This document shows, in pieces, positions 1-9,420 of a DNA stretch of 49,383 nt. Numbering within the stretch: position 1 is the first letter of the stretch; the number at the start of each line of letters is the position of its first letter. The stretch is from positions 65,649-115,031 of the forward strand of contig CAUYUJ010000353.1 of the NCBI GenBank assembly GCA_963575745.1, read 5' to 3'. The notes beneath the pieces are model-generated. The model had not been told where the DNA came from and searched no databases. It saw nothing but the letters and a program-made list of their open reading frames with translations. The translations under genes and the position numbers were made by a program. This DNA comes from Prorocentrum cordatum (taxonomy: Eukaryota; Sar; Dinophyceae; Prorocentrales; Prorocentraceae).

Positions 1-120
1 CCTCCTCCTCCTCCTCCTCCTCCTCCCTCTCCTCCTCCTGCTCCTCCTGCTCCTCCTGCTCCTCCTGCTCCTCCTGCTCCTGCTCCTGCTCCTGCTCCTC
101 CTCCTCCTCCTCCTCCTCCC
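1..120. repeat. (CCT)n / CTCCTGCTC compound microsatellite
   Basis: A pyrimidine-rich strand made of CCT triplets with a short CTCCTGCTC variant block in the middle. It continues off the left edge of the window. It is one of more than twenty CCT/GGA tracts here. Confidence 0.95.
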
Positions 121-837
121 GAAAAGGGGAGGGCTGGCTCCTGAGTATCTTTTAACCGATCCCCATCCCCAGCGGCGTGGCCTGGGTCCCACTGGCCGAT
201 TTGCCCTCCCAGAGGGAGATGCAGGCCGTTCCCTTCGGGTTTCGAGGGGTGTGTCCCCAACTGGGGTGGTAATCTGGTGGGGGTCTCGAAGGAGATGGAG
301 ATGGGCATGGGGATCGGTTGAACGATACCGAGCTCATGCGCCCCGATCCTCGCCGGGGTGGGCAGCGCTGGAGCTGCGAGCCGCACAACTGGGCCCGGCG
401 AAAGAGGCCCTTCGCAAGTCCGACGGGGAATCCCCCCCTGAGCTTGGAGGCCTCCCGAAGTGTCAGAAGTTGGGCGACCAGCCATAACTGGGGGAGCTAT
501 GATCCTTACCCCCCTGGGAGAACCCATCGCGTCGACGATCTCCCGACATGGGTGTCGAAATCGATGTGTCCCCCCAGAAGGGGGTAAGGACCACAATTCC
601 CCCAGTTGTGGCTGGCCTGAACTGGCCGAAGACTGGCAAGTCCGTGGCTGCTAGAACGGCCTTCCCGGAAGGAAGAGACAGATTCCCAGCAGAAAGCTCA
701 GCGCACCACATAGTAGACGGCCTTCCCGGAAGAAACCACTTCCCGGAGCTCCGTTCTAGCAGCCACGGGTTTGCCAGCCTTCGCCCGGCCTCTGACCCCC
801 TGGAGGCCTCCCAACGGGGGTCCGAGTGGGCGGGGTC
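121..837. other. unassigned sequence, no gene recognised
   Basis: GC-rich unique-looking sequence. Open frames of up to 263 codons on the minus strand overlap frames on the other strand and show no domain, no Cys/His pattern and no consistent third-position bias. A short phrase around GGAAG(G/A)A is repeated near 661-675 and 721-738. Nothing here supports a gene. Confidence 0.4.
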
Positions 838-1010
838 GGAGGATCGCGCTGCATCGCCGATGCATCGGCGATGCTTCGGCGACGCCGGGGTCGAGAAATA
901 AATTCGGGCTCCGCGTCGAGCTGCGTCGCCGACACATCGGCGATGCGGAGCGATCCACCGACCGCAACTACTCGGACCCCATTTTTGGGGGCCTAGACGA
1001 TTACTCCCAG
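838..1010. repeat. TCGGCGA hairpin-rich dispersed module, copy 1
   Basis: Contains GCATCGCCGATGC next to GCATCGGCGATGC and further CATCGGCGATG units, each self-complementary. It is followed by a tail reading CTCGGACCCC ... GGCCTAGAC. The same order of parts (GCGTCGGCGACGCCGG, then an ACTCGGGCTCC-like phrase, then CTCGGACCCC ... GGCCTAGACTTCC) recurs at 32256-32392 and its duplicate at 40866-41002, so this is a dispersed repeat family rather than chance low complexity. Confidence 0.6.
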
Positions 1011-1104
1011 CTGACCTCAAGAGACCAGCCTGTGCTTCTCGGGGGACCCGTTGAGGCCACCCCGGACGAATAGCATATTGCGATGAACAAATCCGTAGGG
1101 GGAG

Positions 1105-1165
1105 CGTTTTTTGTTTGTTTGTTTGTTTGTTTTTTGTTGTCTGTGTGTATATATATATATATAGA
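1105..1165. repeat. (GTTT)n and (TA)n simple repeats
   Basis: A GTTT run is followed by a short TGTG stretch and about nine TA units. Simple sequence only. The rest of 1011-1552 is unassigned GC-rich sequence in which I see no gene. Confidence 0.85.
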
Positions 1166-1552
1166 AAAGAACAGACAAAACAACAAAACAAACCCTGCTC
1201 GGGCGAATCGCAAGGTGGCGCCCGCCAGATTGAAAATGAGCGGGACGGCGCCATTGATTAGCGCCGACGCCCGGCCGCCAACGAGAGACAAGGGGGGGGG
1301 TCGGGAGCAAGGGCGAGCCAGGGCGCCCCTCTTTCAGTCGAACCGATGCGGGCCTGCGGGCAAGGCGGGCTGGACGAAAGTGGGGCGCAGCAAAGGGGGG
1401 ATTTGTCAAGCAGCTCACGTCGCCGATTTTCCAAGCACCTCCTGGCGCCGAAAGCGGCGGGCGAGGCGCGGCGAGGCAAAGGCGCAGCAAGGCGCGGCGA
1501 GGCGTGGCAAGGTGGGCCCGTCTTCCTCACCCTCTTGCCCCTCCTGGCCCCT

Positions 1553-1735
1553 CCTCCTCCTCCTCCTCCTCCTCCTCCTCCTCATCCTCCTCCACCGTCT
1601 CCTCCTCCTCCTCGTCCTCCTCCTCCTCCTCCTCCTCCCTCTCCTCCTCCTCCTCCTCCTCCTCTTCCTCCTCCTCCTCCTCCTCCTCCTCCTTCTCCTC
1701 CTTCTCCTCCCTCCCCCTCCTCTCTCCTCCTCCCC
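1553..1735. repeat. (CCT)n tract
   Basis: Imperfect CCT triplets with occasional CGT, CTT and CAT interruptions. The long Pro/Ser/Leu-rich open frames across this tract are repeat translations, not genes. Confidence 0.95.
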
Positions 1736-2081
1736 CCTGGCGCGCGTGATTAAAAAAAATGTCGCACCCCGCGGGGTCTATCCATCAGCCCTGGGGTGGG
1801 GGGGGCGTCCGGCCATGTGCTAATCACGAGCTGACGTTGCCCGGAGGGGCTGCCTGTCCGCAGCCCGAGACCTTGCGAATCTGCGATGCGGGGAATCATC
1901 CGTAACGATCGCACGGGTGCTCAGTCTTCGGGGACCTCGGCAGGTGGCAGAAATGGACACAGCTGCCTCCTCCCAGCGTCCCTCGGGCAGCCTCACCGCG
2001 GCGACGGGCCATGCCCTGCCGCCGCAGAGGTGGTGGCGGCGACCCGCCGAAGGATGCGAAGACCTGACCCGCCAAACCTCG
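1736..2081. other. unassigned sequence
   Basis: A spacer between the CCT tract and the TIR element. I see no gene, RNA or repeat in it beyond a short A-run at 1752-1759. Confidence 0.4.
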
Positions 2082-2084
2082 ACT

Positions 2085-2231
2085 CTGGTGGGCTTGTTTT
2101 CCACCGCCACCACCATTAAATAGGAGAGGGAGGGGTCCGCCTCCTCCTCCTCCTCCTCCTCTTCCTCCTCATCCTCCACCTCCTTGCCCCCTCCAACTTA
2201 TGGTGGTGGTGGTGGAAAACAGGCCCATCAG
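2085..2231. mobile_element. TIR element with (CCT)n core, copy 1
   Basis: The left end (2085-2116, starting CTGGTGGGCTTGTTTTCCAC) and the right end (2200-2231) are inverted repeats matching at 29 of 32 positions. Between them lies a short purine-rich lead followed by a CCT tract. ACT precedes the left end (2082-2084) and follows the right end (2232-2234), a candidate 3-bp target duplication. Unrelated flanks surround the same TIRs at 30377-30596, where CTG flanks both sides. It has no coding capacity, so it is a MITE-like non-autonomous element. The transposase superfamily cannot be named from the ends alone. Confidence 0.75.
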
Positions 2232-3170
2232 ACTGGAGCCCCAGCCACCGACAGCAGAACTCAGAATGCGGCCCGCGGACAATCTGGAGGCCTGGCCCAG
2301 CGAAGGGCTCCAGAGGCCGAGACACAAACCCGGCCGCTGTGATTTCTGCCGCAAGGAAATTATCACTGTGCCGACCTTGCAGATGTGCTGCAACGGATTT
2401 TTGCATGGAGTTCTGTCAACGCAAAACCCCGAAACGACGAGCGAAAAAAAACGTGAATTTCACATGTCTGTCTTCATTCCTCATTCCTGGCCGAACAAAA
2501 TCCACGCGAAATCCATATCGAAATCCGGAACGAGATTCTCCTGGACACTCCGGGCTCATCTTACTGTTTTCCAGGCGAAATCCGCTCTGCGATGTTGGCG
2601 CCATGAAAATCAAGTTGGCGGGGGGACAAACAGGTACCAATGCCATCACACCCCTGACCTTTCCTGGGGCGCATTCTGGCCAGGATCTCGAAACGAATCG
2701 AGCCGTGCTCACGAGGGCTCTCCAGGACGAGAGTCTGACTACCTACCAAACCACCCCAACCCCACCCGAAGACCCGAATTTCGGGTGGGGGGGGATACGG
2801 GTCCCATGTGTGTTTGTGTGTGTGTTTTGTCGATGTTCCCGACCCCCCCCCCACTGGAAGTGGAAGGCAAAGTGTGGCCTTCGGGGTGGGTTTGGGTGGT
2901 TCGGTGGGTGGTGAGCATCTGTCTCGTCATCTCTCCCTCATTCGGGTGCACGCAAACGTGGACTAGCGATCCATGGATTTGTCGCGCGGTCGCCAAATCC
3001 ATGGATCGGGGGAGGTGCCCTCCCCAAAATGCGGCAGGTGCCGCCTCGTTCGGCGGCAGAACTGTGCGATTTCCACGGAAACAACACCCGCCGCTAATCC
3101 ACGCCCCCTCAATCCATGTTTGCGATCGTCTGAGCTTGGTGGGTGGTGAGCATCTGTCTCGGCATCTGTC
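2232..3170. other. unassigned sequence with one internal direct repeat
   Basis: A 382-codon plus-strand frame runs 2200-3348 but starts inside the TIR of the mobile element, crosses a GT run and a dispersed repeat, and contains no recognisable domain, so I do not call it. A phrase around GGTGGTGAGCATCTGTCTCG occurs at about 2908-2930 and again at 3141-3163, marking a local duplication. Confidence 0.4.
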
Positions 3171-3330
3171 AAGGGGCCCCAGGACACACAAACAAATGCA
3201 CACAAATCAACCGATTCCCAGAATTTTCCCATACTTTCTGGGTTTTGGTCTTCCCCCCCACTTCCCATATTTTCCGATATTTTCCTGGGACTCGACGATC
3301 AAGTGTGTCTGTGTGTCTTTTTCCCTCCAG
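3171..3330. repeat. dispersed repeat R1 (GGACACACAAA...TGTGTCTGTGT), copy 1
   Basis: Begins with a GGGGCCCCAGGACACACAAA phrase and ends with a TGTGTCTGTGTGTC run followed by TTTTTCCCTCC. Two more copies are at 18876-18990 and 20828-20990, with the same order of start phrase, ATTCCC middle, GACTCGA(C/G)GAT and end phrase. The ends are partly inverted-repeat (ACACAAA against TTGTGT), so it may be a small non-autonomous transposon. No target duplication is obvious. Confidence 0.6.
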
Positions 3331-3641
3331 AATCTCTCCCTCGTCTGACTGGGAGGGCCTCCGCAACCGCTCGAACGCCTGCGATCCGCAGCCCCAGGGG
3401 GCCCCGAGGCCCGCGAGCCGATCGCCCGAGGCCCAGGCCCAGGATGAAGAGCATGCAGGTGTAGGGCACCGCGGTGAGCACGCGCTCCTGCAGGACCTCC
3501 CCGGGGGGGGGGGATAATTAGCCCTCTGATGAGGGGCGACGGCAGTTCAGGGGGGCTGGCACAGGGGCGGAGCATGGACCTGGGATTGGCGATTCGCCGC
3601 TGATGTGCTTCTACGTTCTTTTTGGGGGTGTTTTCGTTTTG

Positions 3642-3644
<3 letters not shown>

Positions 3645-3677
<33 letters not shown>

Positions 3678-3727
3678 TCAATAATTTATTTTCGGTTTTG
3701 TATATAATATATATATATATATACATA
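3645..3727. repeat. (TA)n repeat, two blocks
   Basis: Two runs of TA dinucleotides separated by an AT-rich spacer. The sequence between 3331 and 3644 is GC-rich and unassigned, and 3728-3939 likewise shows nothing recognisable. Confidence 0.9.
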
Positions 3728-3939
3728 CCCGCCGGCTCTCTTGTGGAGCCACCGGGCTGCGGGGGTTCGGTCTGCGGCTCCCTGCGCCAGCTTTAGTTTC
3801 CAGTTTCAAATTTTACAATCCTACTTTCCACTTCTTACTCTGAATTGTTGACGTCCGCGCGAGGGGGGAGTGCCGAAAAGCGTCCTGTTACATTCCCGTG
3901 GGGGTGGTCTCAGAATTCCTTGGGGGGTCGCGGGGCACG

Positions 3940-5420
3940 TGAAAATACATAAGACTCGCGCCCCTGATTCAGTGAACCATCATACATTGCGCCATATTCG
4001 CGAGCCCGTGGCCATAACTCATAACACGTGAGGCCATGTTCGCGCCCCCGGGGCCATCATTCATGATACATTACGCGATATCTGCGTCCCCGAAGCCATA
4101 CACCTATGTAAACTACGCCTTGCTCGCGTCCCCGAAACCATAAGCCCTTGTACATTAAATAGTGTGTGCGTCCCCGAGGCTACGATCGCTACAATCAATT
4201 CACATCTGCGCCCCCGACGCAATAAAAAACACGAATCACAATACGGCCGCGTCCTCGAGGCCACGACCGGCAACACAGTACGCAACGTTCCCCGGCAAGC
4301 CCCCGAAGCCACAAATCCCTTTGAACATTGCACATGCGTGCATCCTCGAAACCATCACCCCTCACAAGTCGGAGGCCTGGAAATGGGCACCAACACCAAC
4401 ACAGGGGGTTTGCCTCCATAGGGGGAAAACGATCATAGATTTCGGTGTTGGTGGTAGTTTGTCGGCCACCTTGGAAGCCAGAATACAGTCGGGGCGTTGA
4501 CCTAAGGAACCCTAAATAAGGAACGAGGCCCCTTTTTTTCCATAAGGTAAACTTCGATTTCCGATCGAAAACATGAGGAAAACCTGAGGCAAGCTGCGAA
4601 ACATTTAAGGAACGCGGAGCCCCTCCCCAGCGAAAAGGGTTCCTTCTTCAGCGCCCCGACTGTATCGCCACCAGCACCGAGAGATCGGGATCTTCTTCCC
4701 TCGGCGGAGGGGCACACCGCCGCCATTGGTGTTGGTGTCAACCTCTAGGCCTGCGAACAACACACCATATTCGCGCCCTCGATTCCGTAAGCAAGTGTAG
4801 ATTACGCCACGATCGCATCACCGAGGCCACGAGCCCTTCTGCATCAAGCAAAATTCGCGTTTCCCATGCCACGGCTCCGAATAAAAGAGATAAAAATGCC
4901 TAATGCTCGCGCCGCCGAGGCCACGATCCCCCGTGAATTACTGAAGTCTCGCGCCCCCAAACCACGATCCCGCCCAAATTACACCGTAGTCGAGTCCTCG
5001 AAGACATCATCCCGTGTGAATCGGCCATGTTCGCGTCCTCGAGACCATAAGGAAAAACATTGAAGCGTGCGTTCGTCACCGAGGCCGCGGTCCCCCAATA
5101 ATAACACAAATTTCGAGCCCCCGAGGCCACGCTTTTTTCCTGTTTCCAGCCTTTGGCCTACATCTTAGTTAGCAACTGGACACGATATCCGCGTCCCCGA
5201 AACCACGATCCCTCGCGAATCACCAAATAATCGCGTCCACGACACACTACCCCCCACAATATTAACGTCACCGAGGTCAAGATCCCCCGCAAATCACATC
5301 ATATTCGCCTCCTCGAAACCACGATGCTGCATCCGCGTCCCAAAAAAACAAGATTCTGAACAAAAAAATTCGCGATGCTCGCGCCCCGAAGCCGCGATCG
5401 TCAACAAATTCGCGATGCGA
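3940..5420. repeat. degenerate ~42-bp satellite, GCGTCCCCGAGGCCAC type
   Basis: A phrase close to GCGTCCCCGAGGCCACGA recurs about every 42 bp, followed each time by a more AT-rich half (ATTACACCATATTC-like). Monomers are strongly diverged, so this is an old array. It is interrupted by the MITE at 4486-4662 and by a stretch at about 4360-4485 and 4663-4745 that does not fit the monomer. The alternating GC-rich and AT-rich halves give a strong 42-bp compositional periodicity. Confidence 0.75.
4486..4662. mobile_element. TA-flanked MITE family M1, copy 1
   Basis: 177 bp with terminal inverted repeats CAGTCGGGGCG ... CGCCCCGACTG, extending to about 15 bp with one mismatch. TA stands directly outside each end (4484-4485 and 4663-4664), as expected for Tc1/mariner-type insertion. 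A second copy at 21797-21972 has the same ends and about 80% similar interior but unrelated flanks, which fixes the borders. There is no coding capacity. Confidence 0.85.
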
Positions 5421-5587
5421 GCCATCAGAATCCCAATCATGTTTTTCTGTTCAATTTTGCTGTGCACCGTAACATGCGATATTCCGAGATTGCTTCCAGA
5501 CTGCGTCCTTGCATCCCGACTTAGCTCTGGCATGCCTCCTTCTAAGAGAGAGAAGGCCAACGACAATGGGCGAAACCCTTACGGAGA

Positions 5588-5629
<42 letters not shown>

Positions 5630-5639
5630 AAACAACAAA

Positions 5640-5673
<34 letters not shown>

Positions 5674-5675
5674 GG
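5588..5675. repeat. (GA)n repeat
   Basis: GAGA dinucleotide tract in two blocks separated by a short A-rich interruption. The Arg/Glu frames over it are repeat translations. Confidence 0.95.
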
Positions 5676-5899
5676 TCGCGAACGGGTCGCGGGCCGGGTC
5701 GCGGACGGGTCACGGGTTGGTCGCGGATAGCAAATAAATCGCGGGTGGGTCGCGGGTGGGTCGCGGGCGGGTCGCGGGCCGGGTCGCGGGTGGGTAGCGG
5801 GTGGGTCGCGGGCCGGGTCGCGGGTGGGTCGCGGGTGGGTCGTGAGCTGGGCCACGGGAGGGACGATGACAAAAATCAATAAGCAAAACAACAACAAAC

Positions 5900-5936
<37 letters not shown>

Positions 5937-5940
5937 CATT
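5676..5940. repeat. compound minisatellite: GGGTCGC-type units then (AAC)n, copy 1
   Basis: Units of about 10-11 bp close to GGGTCGCGGGT run to about 5855. They are followed by a GGGACGATGACAA linker and an (AAC)n tract to 5940. The same two-part arrangement recurs at 7145-7810, so the pair appears to have moved or expanded as a unit. Confidence 0.85.
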
Positions 5941-6739
5941 TAAGACTGGGGACACTCCGTTCTCACCAGTGCCAGGGTTTTCATAGGAGGCGGGCAATAC
6001 CCCCACTTTGTGGGGGGGCCGGTTCAAGCTCTACCAAATTTCCAAACGACTCTTCGCCACCACCCACACCCAGCTTCCCGCCCTATGACGTTCGGACACT
6101 TCACTTCGTGGCATGCGGACGACCGTGGCTACTATTCAGGGCCCCGCGGCCGACGACGACGGCGTGCGCGCGCGAAGAAAAAACGAATGTGTCCCGCATG
6201 GTATTATTTGACAGGGATGATGGCCCTGGCAGGTGCGCAACCGTTGTCGCAGAAGTTCGAAAAAGTTGCTCGCAAAAGCCCGTTTGACAGAAATGTTTAA
6301 AAAGTGTTGGGTTTCCTACGAATCCGCAAGAGCGCGCGGGATGAGATTTTGACATTTTTTTGTTGAAAAACCATTGGTTTTTTGATGTTTTTATGTTAAA
6401 ATCGTTCCGAACACTAAGCTTTTGGAAGGATTTCGTCTTGCGCGCGCGAATGTCCACTTTACCTTATTTTTTGCAAGGGATTCTTGAAATTTGATTATAT
6501 TAGAACAAGAAATGTCATTTTATAGTGTTTTTTGCAAGGGAAAACGGATTACAACAAAACAACCGGATCTGGATCACATCGTTTTACCTGAGGCTTCCTC
6601 ACGAAAATGATGAAAACGTGGCTGCGGCCTAGGCGCGGCGGGGGCGGCGTGCACCAGGGGGCCCAACAATAATTATTCTTTAGAAGTAATAATATTCAAC
6701 AACAACAACAACCAACAACGCACCCTGGCGCCTGCAAAT
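5941..6739. other. unassigned, partly AT-rich stretch
   Basis: No gene recognised. From about 6290 to 6600 base composition drops to clearly AT-rich, unlike its surroundings. The phrase TTTTTTGCAAGGGA occurs at about 6469 and again at about 6529. A short AAC tract lies at 6700-6716. Confidence 0.4.
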
Positions 6740-8219
6740 ACGGAGTAATCAAATCCGAATGCTCCGTATGTGTGACATGCGAAATCATCAAATGCGAATA
6801 CCCCGCGTATGAGATATACTGAATCATCGGATGCGGCTATTCCGTAGATGCAACAAGAAGAATGCTCATATGCGATTACTCCGTATGCTCGACAAACGGC
6901 ATCATTAGCTCCGATTGTCACGTCTATGAGATATATGCAACAATAAAATGCGTTACTCCGCATATGCGACAAACTGAGTTGTCAAATGCGATACCCCGTG
7001 CGTAGCACCCCGCAGCTGCGGATAAGAGCGAGGGCGGCGAAGACGTCGTCAGCCTGCAAGGCTCTGAAGGAGCCCGCCGCAAGCGCCGAACTTTACAAAT
7101 TATGCAGTGAGCCCGCCGCAGGCGCTGATTCTTTCGGTAATGCAATGTGGGTGGATCGCGGGCCGGGTCGCGGGTGGGTCGCGTGGTGGGTCGCGGGTGG
7201 GTCGCGTGGTGGGTCGCGTGGTGGGTCGCGGGTGGGTCGCGTATGGGTCGCGGGTGGGTCGCGGGTGGGTCGCGGGGTGGGTCGCGAGCGGGTCGCGTGG
7301 TGGGTCGCGCTGGGTCGCGGGGGGGGTCGCGGGGTGGCGGGAAGGTCGCGGGGGTGGTCGCGCGGACTGGGTTGGGTCGCGGTATGGTCGCGGGTGGGAC
7401 GCGGGTGGTCGCGTATGGGTCGCGGGTAGGTCGCGGGTGGGTCGCGGGATGGGTCGTGAGCGGGTCGCGGGTGGGTCGCAAGATGGGTTGCGGAATGGGT
7501 CGCGGGGTGGGTCGCCGGGTGGGTCGCGGGGTGGGTCGCGGGTGGGTCGCGGGGTGGGTCGCGGGGTGGGTCGCGGGGTGGGTCGCGGGGTGGGTCGCGG
7601 GTTGGGTCGCGGGGTTGGTCGCGGGTGGGTCGCGGGCGGGTCGCAGGGGGGACGACGACAACAAACAACAACAACGACAACAACGACAACAACAATATCA
7701 ACAACAACAACAATGTAACAGCAACAACACAAAAACAACCACCACCACCATCACCACAACAACATCAGTAACAACAACAGCAACAACAACAGCACCAACA
7801 AAAACACTAATGCAACAAACATAATCCTCACCACGGGTCCCCATTTCAGCCACGCACCCAGGGACAATGAATGACCGCCCCCTCACTCTGATATGCGATT
7901 TACCGATCAATCAGATGCGACTACTCCGTATATGTCAGATGCGAAATAACAAGATGCAATTGCTCCGTATATGCGGTATACGGAACATTCGTATGCAACT
8001 ATTCCGTACATGCAGTATACGGAGTAAACGGATGCGAGTACTCGGGATATGCGTTGTACGGAATGTATACTACGTATGGGCGATGTACGGAGTAAACAAG
8101 TGCGAGTACTCCGTATATGCAATAAGCGGATTCATCATGTGCGAATGCTCCGTATATGCAGTATATGGAACTCTCAAATGCGATTACTCCGTATTTGCGA
8201 CATACGCAATCAACAAATG
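6740..8219. repeat. ~39-bp hairpin satellite, left arm (interrupted)
   Basis: Degenerate monomers of about 39 bp built on CCGTATATGCGATATACGG, whose 8-bp arms are perfectly complementary around a GCG loop. Monomers occupy about 6740-7010 and 7890-8219. Between them sits the minisatellite/AAC block at 7145-7810. The array resumes at 14831 immediately after the retroelement, in register, so the element inserted into a pre-existing array. Phrases such as AATGCTCCGTATATGCAGTA are typical monomer variants. Confidence 0.85.
7145..7810. repeat. compound minisatellite: GGGTCGCGGGT units then (AAC)n, copy 2
   Basis: About 500 bp of 9-12-bp GGGTCGC(G)GGTG units, then a GGGACGACGACAA linker, then AAC triplets with some ACC and GCA variants to about 7810. 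The long Gly/Arg/Trp and Pro/Thr/Arg frames on the two strands are artefacts of this repeat. Confidence 0.9.
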
Positions 8220-8356
8220 TTGCTCGGGCTTCCGTTCGAGGCCAGACGACGATGTGTTTTACATACAGTGGCGCCGCCGACCAGAGCGAGTGGGCAGGCA
8301 CGCAACGAGGCACAATACCTTCCTCGCAAGAGTGTGGCTTCGGCCGCACGCACTGC
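8220..8356 (-). repeat. split direct repeat B2 (outer copy)
   Basis: 137 bp starting TTGCTCGGGCTTCCGTTCGA on the plus strand. It is repeated at 8458-8597 with about 90% identity. As read by the element it is the 3'-most repeat. Its outer edge abuts satellite sequence ending AATCAACAAATG. Confidence 0.85.
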
Positions 8357-8457
8357 TCAAGGCGAAAGATGGGCGGGCGTGGTGGGCGCCTTGAGCCAAA
8401 ACGGGTAAGGCGGCCCGACCCACTCATGCTCCGCAAAACGCGTTAGTATAACTGCAA
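8357..8457 (-). repeat. split direct repeat A2
   Basis: Lies directly between the two B repeats. Its last ~73 bp (8386-8458) match 14758-14830 at the far end of the element, sharing GGGTAAGGCGGCCCGACC and CTCCGCAAAACGCGTTAGTA. The contiguity B1-A2-B2 is what marks split direct repeats rather than ordinary LTRs. Confidence 0.85.
8390..8410 (-). other. dinoflagellate spliced-leader-like relic
   Basis: The minus strand over these 21 bases matches the conserved dinoflagellate spliced leader (CCGTAGCCATTTTGGCTCAA + G, recalled from the literature) at 18 of 21 positions. The 3' half TTTTGGCTCAAG is identical. The counterpart in repeat A1 (14762-14782) is more diverged. It may be a relic left when a trans-spliced transcript was reverse transcribed. 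I estimate a chance match this good as unlikely but not impossible in a window this size. Confidence 0.5.
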
Positions 8458-8597
8458 TTGCTCGGGCTTCCGTTCGAGGCCAGACGACGATGTGTGTTTT
8501 TACATGCAGTGGCGCCACCGACCAGAGCGAGTGGGCAGGCAAACAACGAGTCACAATACCTTCCTCGCACGAGTGTGGCTTCGGCCACGCGCACTGC
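8458..8597 (-). repeat. split direct repeat B1
   Basis: 140-bp counterpart of 8220-8356 with scattered substitutions and small indels (TGTGTGTTTTTACATGC against TGTGTTTTACATAC). It lies immediately 3' of the methyltransferase-like frame in the element's orientation. Confidence 0.85.
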
Positions 8598-8662
8598 CAA
8601 GACAGCGCCGTCAAGCTAGAAAACGCCATACTTGCACGAGTGCCAACTGGCTCCGCCGGGAC

Positions 8663-9420
8663 TTAAGCAATAGACAGGAACCTGTCAAATTTCTGAGCGG
8701 TCCGCGCAGCAATTATGTCACAGAACCGTTTGGTGATGAAACTGCAAAGCGGGGCTGGATATGGTTCGGCAGCTTTAGTCCAAGACATGCCGCCCTGACG
8801 CTTGCCGACCAGTTGCTGGTGAGGCTCGCCAGTGCGGGCGCACATTCTGCGGCTACCGAGGCACCTGCGGGTGGCGAGGCCAGAGAGATCGACAATGTAC
8901 GACACAAACGTGGTGGACTTCTTAAAGGGTCCAGCCCACATGCAGAAATCAGTGTACACACTACTTGCATTCTTCCGTTTGGTAAGGGCAACGATTGAAT
9001 TACACGGCCACAGGCGTGAGGTGCGCGGATTCTCCAGGGACCAGGGGGCCCGACTGAGGATGGCCTCGCGACACAAGCGGCATGCGAAGCGAGTGAGATT
9101 ATTGGCCAGCGTCACTTTGCGCTGCAGGGCGGCCGAAAGGTTCGGAAGCCCCCACGGCCAAGCGTCGCTTCTCAGCGGCGGCGGCCCGCCTCCACGGTCG
9201 CGGATGCGGGAATTGGTCTGGCGCGGCAGCGTAACGTGTAACCCGATGATGAGGCCGCCAACGAGCCAGCCCATCAGCAAGTTCTGGTTCTTGCCCAGCG
9301 TCAGGTCATAGGCGTCACCGAACGAGATGTCCCACCGGAGCACCTGCAGGCCCTCATGCGCAGCCGCGCGCCCGAGCCTGCCTGAGCCAGAGAAGATCTC
9401 CACGAAGACGGGGGCTCTCA
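8663..9420 (-). pseudogene. methyltransferase-like domain of the DIRS-order element
   Basis: The minus-strand frame ends at 8663. The domain opens with FVEIFSGSGRLG (about 9373-9408), a glycine-rich AdoMet-binding motif I, followed by a WDI motif, GGGPPPLRSDAWPWGLPNL and later SLENPRTSRLW, then CLGSRR and a KAAEPYP tail. This order matches methyltransferase-like domains carried by dinoflagellate DIRS-type polyproteins as I remember them. Where I expect a Pro-Cys pair, this copy has Pro-Arg (9221-9226). The domain follows the tyrosine recombinase rather than RNase H. It is in a different frame from the recombinase (frameshift near 9420). Substrate and activity are unknown, and this copy is unlikely to be active. 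Confidence 0.6.

Noticed and set aside
2200-3348. 382-codon plus-strand frame
   Set aside because: Begins inside the TIR of a mobile element and crosses a dispersed repeat and a GT run; no recognisable domain.
8220-8597. Repeats B1/B2 as long terminal repeats of an LTR retrotransposon
   Set aside because: Both copies lie on the same side of the coding region, separated by repeat A2, and the element encodes a tyrosine recombinase rather than a DDE integrase.
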